This document shows, piece by piece, positions 8,655 to 17,260 of a DNA stretch of 64,000 bases (its first letter is position 1; the number at the start of each line of letters is the position of its first letter). The DNA is taken from positions 45,537 through 109,536 of the forward strand of contig JBCBMW010000013.1 of NCBI GenBank assembly GCA_039822105.1, written 5' to 3'. The position numbers and the translations under genes are program-made. The notes beneath the pieces were generated by a model. It worked only from the letters and a program-made list of their open reading frames with translations. It ran no database searches and was not told the origin of the DNA. The DNA is from Parvularcula sp039822105 (GTDB lineage: Bacteria; Pseudomonadota; Alphaproteobacteria; Caulobacterales; Parvularculaceae).

Positions 8655-10250
8655 TCAGCCCGCTGGTTTGGGCCGGATCCCTTGAAGCTCAATTCTGAGC
8701 GTCGCTGTCTTTTTGAAGATGAGCCGATTGATGAGCAGCGACACACCAATGATGGCGAAAAAGGTGATCGCCATAAAGTGGATATAGTGGAGGTTCGACG
8801 TCCATCCGAGCACCCCATAAACGAGACCGTTCGGATTGAGGCTGCCGACAAAATTCGCCATCGCGCCGTCAGTCACATCGCCCGCGAAGACAGCTCGCGT
8901 CGTTTCTGTGCTGAGGATAAATGTGTGTACGGCATAGAACGAGACACCGAACACCACACCGATCATCGCGGTGCGATAGTCCACGTCGTTGAAGAGAAGC
9001 GCGAGGGTGAAGGCAGCGAGAACGGGCATCGATCCGAGGCCATAGAGCTGCTGGAGGAGATTGATGAGGCTCTCAGCGCTCGCGAACACCGGCACCATCG
9101 CGATCGCGAGCACCACCATGATCAGTGAAAAGATGGTCGAGACTCGCGGGACGTTGACGTTTGGGTTGATGTAGCGCTGATGGATGTCGCAGACATAAAG
9201 CGCTGCTGCGGAATTGAGCAGTGAATTGAACGTCGTGAGAACGGCCGCTGCCATCATCGCGGCGAACGCTCCCGAGAGATAAGGCGGCAGGATGTCTCCC
9301 ACCAGGGTGCCGAAGGCCGCGTCGTTGATGTCACCATAGAGCTTGAACGCCACCACGCCGGGCACCACAACGATCACAGGAACGATCAGAAGACGGATCG
9401 CGGCTGCAGTCATGATCCCCTTTTGCGCTTCGCCCACCGTTTTGGCAGCCATGGCGCGCTGCGTGATGGTTTGGTTCGTGGACCAGTAGTAGATCTGAAT
9501 CAAAACCATGCCGGTAAAGAGTGTGCTGAACGGGATCGGCGAGTCTGCTGAACCGATCATCGACAGCCGCTCCATCGGAACATCCGTGGAGATATCGAAA
9601 TCCACGGCTCGCAGAGCCAGGAAGACGACCAACAAAGCGAGGATCAAAAGCCCCACACCGCTATAGGTATCCGAAACCGCGACTGCCCGTAGCCCACCAA
9701 GGATCGCATAGGCGGCACCAACAACGGCGAAGAAGACAGCGATCACCATCAACGGCAAGCTGGTGTCAAACATCGTCTTCATAAAGAGCGAGCCGCCATA
9801 GAGCGCCGCAGGCAAGTAGATGAGCAACGTGCCCGCCATGAAGATGATCGAAATGAGCGCACGGATATGCGGGTTGTTGTACCGCTTCTCGAGAAGCTCT
9901 GTCGTCGTCGTACAATTGTTGCGGTAGTAGATCGGGATAAAGAGAAACGCGAGGATGAAGAGGCCAGCGACCGCCGCAAGCTCCCACCACGCCAAAAGCA
10001 GCATTTGGTTGCCGTTCATCCCAACCAACTGGTCGGTGGAGAGATTGGTGAGCGTGATCGAGCCCGCAACGAAGAACCAAGGCAAGCCATTCCCAGCGAG
10101 AAAATAATCGTGGGCGGAGTTTTCCTCCTCCGCACTGCCGCGCGCGCGCCCGCCCGTGCACTGCCACCACGTCAATCCGCCGATCAGCGCGGTGAGGCCA
10201 AAAAAGACAATGATCTGGAGCGGATCCAGCGAGAGTTTATCCGGGCTCAC
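8655..10250 (-). CDS. sodium/sugar symporter, SSS family, SGLT type
   Basis: Inner-membrane Na+-coupled transporter of about 531 residues with some 13-14 hydrophobic segments. FLAGNGLPWFFVAGS and TNLSTDQLVGMNG correspond to the Vibrio SGLT segments that hold sugar- and sodium-binding residues. YYWSTNQTITQRAMAAK followed by GEAQKGI matches the SGLT intracellular signature, so a sugar rather than an amino acid or proline is the likely substrate. The GTG at 10250 is chosen over an upstream TTG because GGAGG lies 6 bp before it. It diverges from the GH36-galT-galK-glpR operon across a 159-bp region with GlpR-like sequence, which suggests import of an alpha-galactoside or galactose. Confidence 0.9.
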   Translation of the reverse strand: MSPDKLSLDPLQIIVFFGLTALIGGLTWWQCTGGRARGSAEEENSAHDYFLAGNGLPWFFVAGSITLTNLSTDQLVGMNGNQMLLLAWWELAAVAGLFILAFLFIPIYYRNNCTTTTELLEKRYNNPHIRALISIIFMAGTLLIYLPAALYGGSLFMKTMFDTSLPLMVIAVFFAVVGAAYAILGGLRAVAVSDTYSGVGLLILALLVVFLALRAVDFDISTDVPMERLSMIGSADSPIPFSTLFTGMVLIQIYYWSTNQTITQRAMAAKTVGEAQKGIMTAAAIRLLIVPVIVVVPGVVAFKLYGDINDAAFGTLVGDILPPYLSGAFAAMMAAAVLTTFNSLLNSAAALYVCDIHQRYINPNVNVPRVSTIFSLIMVVLAIAMVPVFASAESLINLLQQLYGLGSMPVLAAFTLALLFNDVDYRTAMIGVVFGVSFYAVHTFILSTETTRAVFAGDVTDGAMANFVGSLNPNGLVYGVLGWTSNLHYIHFMAITFFAIIGVSLLINRLIFKKTATLRIELQGIRPKPAG

Positions 10251-10334
10251 GACGTCCTCCGCGCTGACGCGCAACAGATGCTAAGCAAGAGACGAAAGCC
10301 ATGGACAAAAAGTGCGCCGCCGCTGTCGAATCTC

Positions 10335-10374
10335 ATTTTCGTTTTGCAACATCGTAGAGTATGAAACTGAACAT
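10335..10374. promoter_or_regulatory. candidate GlpR operator in the symporter/alpha-galactosidase divergent promoter
   Basis: ATTTTCG-TTTT-GCAACAT (10335-10352) has the 7-4-7 layout of GlpR operators. Its left half matches the E. coli half-site ATGTTCG at 6 of 7 positions and its right half matches CGAACAT at 5 of 7. A separate exact TGAACAT half-site lies at 10368-10374, and TGAACATTC is shared on the opposite strand with the glpD operator. The location between divergent genes would allow coordinate control. Binding is inferred, and the match is weaker than at glpD. Confidence 0.4.
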
Positions 10375-10409
10375 TCAATCCCGTTGACCCGCAGGCCCGT
10401 CCCATCCCC

Positions 10410-12566
10410 ATGACCGATGCTTCCTCCGCTTTTGTCACCCTGCGCACGGACCGAGTCCAGCTGACGCTCGCAGCCGCGCTGGGATCACGCGCCTCTATCC
10501 TTTATTGGGGAAAGAGTTTGAGGTCTGCCGGGCCCCAGGAGCTTGCGCTTCTGGCGACCCGTCAATGGGCCTTTGGCGGACCCACGGCCGAAGTCTCGCC
10601 GTCGTTATCGAATGAACTCGGCGCTGGTCTCGGCGGCCCTTCGGGTTTTCTTGCCCATCGCGACGGCACCGACTGGGCCACAGTCTTCGCTGTTGAGAGG
10701 ATCGAGCAGCCTGATGCGGACACGGTGGTGCTTCACTGCGGCGATACCAATTTGGGCGTCGGCATGTGCTATCAGATCGCCCTCGATCCTGTGACAGATA
10801 TGCTGTCTATCGTTAGTACCGTGACCAATCGTGGTGATGAGCCACTCACCGTTGATTGGGCAACAGTGGCCGCGATGCCGTTGGACCAGCGGCTCACCAG
10901 ACTCTGGGGCTTCACCGGCCGCTGGGCGGGCGAGTTTGAGCCGGAAGAGATCAGTGCCCACCGCGGCAGCTATGTGCGTGAGAACAAGTCGGGCCGCACC
11001 AGCCACGACAGTTTTCCCGGTCTGATTGCTCTGGCGCCATCCGCCAACGAAAACGCGGGACCCTGCGCCGGCTTTCACCTCGGGTGGAGCGGCAACAGCC
11101 GCGTCCGGGCTGACCGGCATTCTGATGGACGCAGTTTCGTGCAGATGGGAGAGCTCTTCTTCCCAGGCGAGATGAAGCTTGAGGCGGGTACGTCCTACAC
11201 GACACCGACGCTCTATGCTGCGTGGTCGGAGGAGGGTCTCAATGGCCTCTCCCGCGGTTTCCATCGGCACCTGAGAGAGCGGATTCTCAACCCGCGAACA
11301 AAGGGTAAGCCGCGGCCGGTGCACTACAACACTTGGGAGGCCGTCTATTTCGACCACAGCGAAGAGAAGCTGATGACCCTCGCCGATCAAGCGGCATCGG
11401 TGGGTGCAGAGCGTTTTGTTCTCGATGATGGTTGGTTCGGCGGTAGACGGAATGACCGCACGGGGCTTGGCGATTGGCAGGTGTCGAAAGAGATATACCC
11501 CAACGGCCTTGGACGTTTGGTCGAACATGTGCGCGGCCTGGGAATGGAATTCGGCATCTGGTTTGAGCCCGAGATGGTCAACCCCGATAGCGACCTCTTC
11601 CGTGCTCATCCTGATTGGATCCTTGAGGCGAGCGGTGTCGAACAGGTGCCCTTCCGTCAGCAGTACACGCTCGATCTGACACGCCGCGACGTCACCGACT
11701 ATCTCTTTGATGCGATCAGCAAAATCGTCGCTGAGTATGATGTCAACTATATCAAATGGGATATGAACCGGGACATCACCCACCCCGGCAGCCTTGGTGG
11801 CCGTGCGGCTGTTCATCGGCAAACCCGGGCTGTTTACGCGCTTATTGGGCGCTTGCGCGAAGCCCACCCCGATCTGGAGATTGAAAGCTGCGCATCAGGA
11901 GGGGGAAGAGCTGATTTCGGCATTCTTGCGCAGACTGACCGTCTTTGGACGTCTGATAACAACGACGCGCTTTCGCGCCAGCGGATCCAGCGCGGCGCAA
12001 GCCACTTCTTTCCCCCTCAAGTCCTTGGCAGCCATGTCGGCCCCAAGACTTGTCACATCACCGGTCGGGTGTTCGATATGGAGTTCCGTGTGGGAACGGC
12101 AATTCTCGGGCATATGGGTATGGAGGTCGATCTCTCTACTGAAACGGAGGCTGATCTTCAGGTTCTGCGCCGCGGGATTGCGCTCTATAAGGAGCACCGT
12201 TCGTTGATCCATTCCGGCGACGTCTACCGGCTTGATGCGGCCAGTTACGTTAACGGGACCGGGGTGGTGGCGGAGGACAAGTCAGAGGCGCTGTTCTCCT
12301 GCGCGAAGGTTGACGATCATAGCACCACGCTTCCCGAGCGGCTCTTGTTTGCTGGCATCGCTCCGGAGAAGGCCTATCGCCTACGGATTTTGTGGCTGAC
12401 ACCCTCTCCTTCCATCACAGTCCCGTCGGTGATCGAGGCGGCGGATCTTTTGGGTGAAGGGCACGTGTTTTCAGGCGAGGCCCTTCTTCACCACGGCATC
12501 CAATTCCCGCTCGTGAAACCCAACACATGCCTCATCTATCATCTCGAAGCGACAATGGACCAGTAA
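10410..12566 (+). CDS. alpha-galactosidase, GH36 family
   Basis: Retaining hydrolase of terminal alpha-galactosides, 718 residues. It has an N-terminal beta-supersandwich domain (about 1-310), then a TIM barrel beginning HYNTWEAVYFDH. The nucleophile is the Asp of YIKWDMNRD (about D451) and the acid/base is the Asp of SDNND (about D516). LDDGWFGGRR, GIWFEPEMV and ESCASGGGRAD are all GH36 hallmarks. No signal peptide is visible, so it is probably cytoplasmic and acts on imported sugar. It is first in an operon with galT and galK. The co-located glpR and glpD suggest a galactosylglycerol substrate; melibiose or raffinose sugars remain possible. Confidence 0.95.
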   Translation: MTDASSAFVTLRTDRVQLTLAAALGSRASILYWGKSLRSAGPQELALLATRQWAFGGPTAEVSPSLSNELGAGLGGPSGFLAHRDGTDWATVFAVERIEQPDADTVVLHCGDTNLGVGMCYQIALDPVTDMLSIVSTVTNRGDEPLTVDWATVAAMPLDQRLTRLWGFTGRWAGEFEPEEISAHRGSYVRENKSGRTSHDSFPGLIALAPSANENAGPCAGFHLGWSGNSRVRADRHSDGRSFVQMGELFFPGEMKLEAGTSYTTPTLYAAWSEEGLNGLSRGFHRHLRERILNPRTKGKPRPVHYNTWEAVYFDHSEEKLMTLADQAASVGAERFVLDDGWFGGRRNDRTGLGDWQVSKEIYPNGLGRLVEHVRGLGMEFGIWFEPEMVNPDSDLFRAHPDWILEASGVEQVPFRQQYTLDLTRRDVTDYLFDAISKIVAEYDVNYIKWDMNRDITHPGSLGGRAAVHRQTRAVYALIGRLREAHPDLEIESCASGGGRADFGILAQTDRLWTSDNNDALSRQRIQRGASHFFPPQVLGSHVGPKTCHITGRVFDMEFRVGTAILGHMGMEVDLSTETEADLQVLRRGIALYKEHRSLIHSGDVYRLDAASYVNGTGVVAEDKSEALFSCAKVDDHSTTLPERLLFAGIAPEKAYRLRILWLTPSPSITVPSVIEAADLLGEGHVFSGEALLHHGIQFPLVKPNTCLIYHLEATMDQ

Positions 12567-12572
12567 GCTCCT

Positions 12573-13649
12573 ATGGCTGATCACTTCACCATCAAAGACA
12601 CCATCGGCGGCGCGCCCGTCTATCGGCGGACACATGTGAAGGCCGACGGTCGGGAGTTGCAGCTCTACGGATATCGGCCCCATGAGCTGCCGGTCCTCGG
12701 TGAGACCGATGATCCCGTCGCCAAAGGCGGGGAGCTTCGCTGGCACCCGTTCCGTCAAGAATGGAACGTGTACGCTGCGCATCGGCAAAACCGAACCTAC
12801 AAACCCTCCGCGGCCGATGATCCGCTCGCACCCACTGTTCCTGGCGAGGCGCCAACGGAAATTCCGTTCTCCGACTTCGAATTGGCCGTGTTCGAAAACA
12901 AGTTCACCAGCCTTCACCCAGAAGCACCAGAACCCCAAGCGCCCCCTCAGGTGGACGTGAAGCGTGCAGCGGGGCGGTGTGAGGTTGTGGTCTATGCACC
13001 GGAGGCGCAAGGTAATCTTTATACGATTGGTCAAGAGAAGCGCCGTCTGCTGATCGCCGCGTGGATCGATCGCTATCGCGCGATGTTCGATTTGGGCTGC
13101 CGGTACGTCATGCCGTTTGAAAGTAGGGGGGAAGAGGTCGGCGTGACGCTGCACCACCCCCATGGCCAGATCTACGGCTTTGGCGAGGTCCCTTTGGTCG
13201 AGAAGACCACCGCGCAGGCGTTTAAGGACGGATACGATCTTTCCTCAGCACTGACGCAGTGGGGAGACTATCAAGTGGCCGAGGCAGGCCCGGTGACGGC
13301 GCTCTGCCCGCCCTTCGCTCGCTTCCCCTACGAAAGTTGGATCGTACCGACGCGCCGGGTGCCCGGTCCGTGGGCCATGAGCGAGGAGGAGCTCGACGGA
13401 TTTGCCCATCTCCTGGGCGAGATGACTCGCCGGTATGATGTGTTTTTTGAGCGGGACACGGCCTATATGTTGACCCTTCACGCCTCGCCTCAGGGACATG
13501 AGGAGAGCTACCACTTCACCGCTCAGTTCTACCCCATCCTCCGTGCACCGAACCGCGTGAAGTTCCTCGCGTCTGTGGAGCAGGGGACAGGCGTCTTCAC
13601 CGTCGATGTGATGCCGGAGAAAGCGGCCGAGATCCTGAGGGCACAATGA
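12573..13649 (+). CDS. galT: galactose-1-phosphate uridylyltransferase
   Basis: Leloir enzyme exchanging UMP between UDP-glucose and galactose 1-phosphate. The 358-residue product contains the active-site HHPHGQIYG (HPH plus Q, near residue 193), RHPFRQEWNVYAAHR in the N-terminal half and FARFPYESWIVP further on. It starts 6 bp after the alpha-galactosidase stop and overlaps galK by 4 bp. No galE is visible in the window, so the UDP-galactose 4-epimerase must be encoded elsewhere. Confidence 0.96.
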   Translation: MADHFTIKDTIGGAPVYRRTHVKADGRELQLYGYRPHELPVLGETDDPVAKGGELRWHPFRQEWNVYAAHRQNRTYKPSAADDPLAPTVPGEAPTEIPFSDFELAVFENKFTSLHPEAPEPQAPPQVDVKRAAGRCEVVVYAPEAQGNLYTIGQEKRRLLIAAWIDRYRAMFDLGCRYVMPFESRGEEVGVTLHHPHGQIYGFGEVPLVEKTTAQAFKDGYDLSSALTQWGDYQVAEAGPVTALCPPFARFPYESWIVPTRRVPGPWAMSEEELDGFAHLLGEMTRRYDVFFERDTAYMLTLHASPQGHEESYHFTAQFYPILRAPNRVKFLASVEQGTGVFTVDVMPEKAAEILRAQ

Positions 13650-14713
13650 CGGTCTCTGCATTCTTCCAAGAACGCTTTGGCAAGGCGCCGGCCCAGACGG
13701 TCTTTGTTCCCGGGCGGGTCAACCTGATCGGGGAGCATATTGACTATAACGGTGGCCGCGTTCTTCCGTATGCGCTGCATCGCGGGGTTCATGTGGCTTT
13801 GTCCTTACGCGATGACAGCGATATGGTCGTGGCGTCGGACCGATTTGATGGAGTATCGCGGTCGACGTTGGGCGCGGAACCTGCGGATCATTGGGCGCGA
13901 TACGCTGTCTATAGCCTTCAATTGGCGAATAATTTGGGATGGCTCCGCGGCGGCAGCGAGCTTGGCATCGTTTCGAACTTGAACGACGGCGCGGGGCTTT
14001 CGTCCTCGGCTGCGCTCTGCGTTGCAGTTCTCAAGGCCATTCGCTCCGCATGCGACATCGACGTCAGTGACGTTGAGATCGCCGTCCTCGCGCGCCGGGT
14101 GGAGAACGACTATATCGGCATGCCCTGCGGGATCATGGACCAAATGGCGGTGGCGGTGGCGCGCGCCGGTGAGGCTTTGTTCTTGGACACAGCCACGCTC
14201 GACTATGAACCCATCGCGCTGCCGGAGGATGTATCCTTTGTCGTGCTTCACTCCGGCATCCACCGAGAGTTGGCCGATGGTCGGTACAAGGCGCGTAAGG
14301 AGGAGTGTGATATCGCCAAGGCCCATTTTGGTACGGAGAACCTCTGTCATCTGTCCCTCGGCAAGGTTGAGGCTGATGGCACGCTTTCACCCGACATCAT
14401 CCGGCGTGTGCGCCATTGTATCACGGAGAACGAGCGAACAGTGAAGGCCGCAGCGCTGCTGAAGGCCCGCGATATGGGTGGGTTCGGTAAGCTGATGAAT
14501 GAGAGCCATATCTCGATGCGCGATGACTTTGCAATGTCGCTGCCAGCCATCGACCAGCTGGTGGAGACAGCCGTCTCATCCGGCGCCCTGGGAGCCAGAC
14601 TGACAGGCGGCGGTTTTGGCGGATGCATCGTGGCGGCCGTACCCAGCCCGAAGGCTGAGGCGTGGGCCGAAACCGTCCTTGCACGTCACCCCAGCGCGTT
14701 CTTGGTGGAGTAG
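13646..14713 (+). CDS. galK: galactokinase
   Basis: ATP-dependent phosphorylation of galactose at C1. The 355-residue GHMP kinase contains the galactokinase signature GRVNLIGEHIDYNGG near residue 27, the ATP loop LNDGAGLSSSAAL near residue 112, the base-containing GIMDQMAVA and the C-terminal GARLTGGGFGGC. The start overlaps galT (ATGA). It is followed 4 bp later by glpR. Length is slightly shorter than E. coli GalK (382) but includes all three GHMP motifs. Confidence 0.96.
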   Translation: MTVSAFFQERFGKAPAQTVFVPGRVNLIGEHIDYNGGRVLPYALHRGVHVALSLRDDSDMVVASDRFDGVSRSTLGAEPADHWARYAVYSLQLANNLGWLRGGSELGIVSNLNDGAGLSSSAALCVAVLKAIRSACDIDVSDVEIAVLARRVENDYIGMPCGIMDQMAVAVARAGEALFLDTATLDYEPIALPEDVSFVVLHSGIHRELADGRYKARKEECDIAKAHFGTENLCHLSLGKVEADGTLSPDIIRRVRHCITENERTVKAAALLKARDMGGFGKLMNESHISMRDDFAMSLPAIDQLVETAVSSGALGARLTGGGFGGCIVAAVPSPKAEAWAETVLARHPSAFLVE

Positions 14714-14717
14714 CGCC

Positions 14718-15524
14718 ATGTCAGACCCGACCGAACAGTTCTCCGACCGGCAAAGAGCGATCGTGCAGCTCGTTGAAAGAACAAGCTTTGCGACCATTGC
14801 TGAACTCGCGGAGAAATTCGACGTCACCACACAGACGATCCGGCGCGACGTCAATGCACTGTGCGTGTCGCAGGCACTAGCGCGGTTCCACGGGGGGGTC
14901 GGGCTACCCAACAGCGTTCAGAACGAAGACTATACCGATCGCCAATCCGCCCTGGCTTCAGCCAAGGATGAGATCGGCCGGCTGGTTCAGGCGATCATCC
15001 CCAACCACGCGTCGATTTTCATGAATATCGGAACCACGACCGAGGCTGTTGCGGAGCATCTGCTGGGCCATCAGGGCCTCAGGATCGTCACCAACAATCT
15101 TCACATTGCGGATGTTTTCTCCAAGGTCGATGGCTTCGAAGTGATGGTCGCAGGCGGTTTCGTTCGCGGCAGCGACGGAGGGGTCGTGGGCGAGGCCGCG
15201 ATCGATTTTCTACGCGGCTTCAAACTCGATTACGGAATCATTGGGATCAGCGGAATTGATCCTGATGGGTCGCTTCTCGACTTCGACTACCGCGAGGTGC
15301 GGGCGGCGCAGGCGATCATTGCGAACGCCCGCAAAACGATCCTGGTCGCGGACCACACTAAGTTTGGTCGCGCCGCGATGGCGAAAGTGGCGTCACTGGG
15401 CGATGTCGACCTTCTGGTCACGGACCTGCCCGTGCCGCCAGCGTTTCAAGATGTGGTGGCCGATGCGGGGGTGCAGGTTTTGGTGCCCGGGCAACCAGCG
15501 AAAGAACGCGCAGCTGCCCTGTGA
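14718..15524 (+). CDS. glpR: DeoR-family repressor, GlpR type
   Basis: A 268-residue transcriptional repressor with an N-terminal DeoR winged helix (ATIAELAEKFDVTTQTIRRD) and a C-terminal sugar-phosphate sensor domain. GISGIDPDGSLLDFDYREVR is nearly identical to the diagnostic segment of E. coli GlpR, and IGTTTEAVAEHLLGH, IVTNNLHIAD and DHTKFGR also agree, so glycerol 3-phosphate is the expected inducer. It is notable that a GlpR closes a galactose operon, 4 bp after galK. The ATG at 14718 is chosen; the open frame extends upstream inside galK without similarity. A strong palindromic operator follows in front of glpD. Confidence 0.9.
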   Translation: MSDPTEQFSDRQRAIVQLVERTSFATIAELAEKFDVTTQTIRRDVNALCVSQALARFHGGVGLPNSVQNEDYTDRQSALASAKDEIGRLVQAIIPNHASIFMNIGTTTEAVAEHLLGHQGLRIVTNNLHIADVFSKVDGFEVMVAGGFVRGSDGGVVGEAAIDFLRGFKLDYGIIGISGIDPDGSLLDFDYREVRAAQAIIANARKTILVADHTKFGRAAMAKVASLGDVDLLVTDLPVPPAFQDVVADAGVQVLVPGQPAKERAAAL

Positions 15525-15569
15525 CTTAGGGGCGCCCGCTCTCGCTATGGGTTGATTTTGAGTTCTTTA

Positions 15570-15598
15570 TTGAACATAGAATGTTCAATTGTGAACAT
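15570..15598. promoter_or_regulatory. GlpR-type operator array upstream of glpD
   Basis: Two overlapping perfect inverted repeats occupy the 94-bp gap between glpR and glpD. TTGAACA-TAGAA-TGTTCAA is a 7-bp repeat with a 5-bp spacer, and ATGTTCA-ATTG-TGAACAT is a 7-bp repeat with a 4-bp spacer. The half-site differs from the E. coli GlpR half-site ATGTTCG by one base. Its position about 21 bp before the glpD start fits repression. The symmetry is directly visible; identity of the binding protein is inferred from the adjacent glpR. Confidence 0.75.
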
Positions 15599-15618
15599 AT
15601 GCGCGATTGGTCACTCTC

Positions 15619-17130
15619 ATGGAGCCCTACGATCTTCTCGTCATCGGCGGCGGTATCAACGGTGTTGGCATCGCAAGAGATGCGGCTGGCCGCGGTCTAC
15701 GCGTTCTTCTTTGCGAGAAAGATGATCTGGCGAGCCACACCTCGTCCTGGAGCACGAAACTCATCCATGGCGGCCTGCGCTATCTCGAACATCGCGAGTT
15801 CCGCCTGGTGCGTGAGTCGCTGATCGAGCGGGAGGTTCTGCTGAACGCAGCGCCGCATATGGTCAAACCGCTGCGCTTTGTCTTGCCTCACCATGAGGGG
15901 CTGCGGCCAGCGTGGTTACTGCGCGTCGGGCTCTTTCTCTACGACCACATCGGCGGGCGGAAGCTCCTTCCACCGACAAAGCGGATCGATCTGAAAAGCG
16001 ATCCTTTGGGGGCACCGCTTGCCAAACAGTTTACGGACGGCTTTGAGTACACCGATTGTCAGGTGGACGATTCCCGCCTTGTGGTCCTGAACGCCATGGA
16101 CGCGAAGGGGCACGGTGCCGACATCCGCACCAGGACCACGCTCGTGACCGCGGAGCGAGAAGGCAATGTGTGGCGGGCAACCCTATCCAAACCGGGCGGT
16201 GAGAGAGAGGTCGTCCTCGCCAAAGCCGTGGTGAACGCAGCAGGGCCCTGGGTGACCGACGTCTTGGGCACCGTCACGGGCGCTGAGGCGAGGAAGAAGC
16301 TGCGGCTTGTGAAGGGCAGCCACATTCTGACGAGACGCCTTTACGCGCACGATCGCGCCTATATCTTTCAGAATGCGGATGGCCGGATCATCTTCACAAT
16401 CCCTTACGTCAACGATACCACCTTGATCGGCACCACCGACGAGGTGTTTGAAGGCAACCCGCAAGAGGCGGCCATCAGCGACGCTGAGACGGACTATCTG
16501 TGTCACTCCGTCAGCGAGTATCTCGCAAAGCCAGTGACGCGAGACATGATCGTGGGCAGCTTTTCCGGCGTGCGGCCACTCTATGATGAGCTCGGGAAAG
16601 AGGACGCATCAGCGGTCACCCGCGACTACGCGTTCGATATCGAACATGAAGGCGGTGCACCGATCTTATCGGTATATGGGGGTAAACTGACGACCTACCG
16701 AAAACTGGCCGAGCACGCGCTTGAACAGTTGGCGGAGTTTTTCCCGTCCATGGCCCCAGCATGGACGCGAGACGCCGCGTTGCCCGGTGGAGGAGATGGC
16801 TATGCGCGCTGGGCGGAACGGGCGGAGACACTGAAACAGCGCTACAGCTTTCTCGCGCCTGAAACACTGGACCGCCTGTTGCGAGCGCACGGCGAAAACA
16901 TTGAGGTTGTCCTGGGTGATGCCGCCAGCGAAGCCGATCTTGGCATCCATTTTGGGCATGGGCTCTACAGTATCGAAATCGACTACATGATGGGACACGA
17001 ATTCGTTCGGTCTGCGGATGATATTCTGATGCGGCGCACCAAGCTGAATGATCTGATGTCCGACGATCAACGCGCTGCAATCAGCAGCTATATCCGCAAG
17101 CAGCTGGGCGAGAGTTCCACAGCGGCGTAG
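15619..17130 (+). CDS. glpD: aerobic glycerol-3-phosphate dehydrogenase
   Basis: FAD-dependent oxidation of glycerol 3-phosphate to dihydroxyacetone phosphate at the inner membrane, passing electrons to the quinone pool. The 503-residue protein has the N-terminal dinucleotide-binding motif DLLVIGGGINGVGIARDAAG, the GlpD signature SSWSTKLIHGGLRYLE near residue 50, TTLIGTTDE in the substrate domain and SVYGGKLTTYRKLAE near residue 350. The ATG at 15619 is preferred over the TTG at 15607. It completes glycerol use with glpK and sits behind the glpR operator. Confidence 0.96.
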   Translation: MEPYDLLVIGGGINGVGIARDAAGRGLRVLLCEKDDLASHTSSWSTKLIHGGLRYLEHREFRLVRESLIEREVLLNAAPHMVKPLRFVLPHHEGLRPAWLLRVGLFLYDHIGGRKLLPPTKRIDLKSDPLGAPLAKQFTDGFEYTDCQVDDSRLVVLNAMDAKGHGADIRTRTTLVTAEREGNVWRATLSKPGGEREVVLAKAVVNAAGPWVTDVLGTVTGAEARKKLRLVKGSHILTRRLYAHDRAYIFQNADGRIIFTIPYVNDTTLIGTTDEVFEGNPQEAAISDAETDYLCHSVSEYLAKPVTRDMIVGSFSGVRPLYDELGKEDASAVTRDYAFDIEHEGGAPILSVYGGKLTTYRKLAEHALEQLAEFFPSMAPAWTRDAALPGGGDGYARWAERAETLKQRYSFLAPETLDRLLRAHGENIEVVLGDAASEADLGIHFGHGLYSIEIDYMMGHEFVRSADDILMRRTKLNDLMSDDQRAAISSYIRKQLGESSTAA

Positions 17131-17260
17131 GTCGCCGCGGTCACCGCCGCCCAAGCCGCTTGAAATCGCGGTTTCGATCCACGATAAACCAACCAGAGTT
17201 GGCGAAGCATAGCGGCCCCGTCCCTCATGTTGTCGTCAAGCACACGCTGGGGAAGCCACC

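Noticed and set aside
7642..8685. 347-residue plus-strand open frame
   Set aside because: Antisense to egtB; no family features.
10605..11867. 420-residue minus-strand open frame
   Set aside because: Antisense to the GH36 alpha-galactosidase; no ribosome site or motif.
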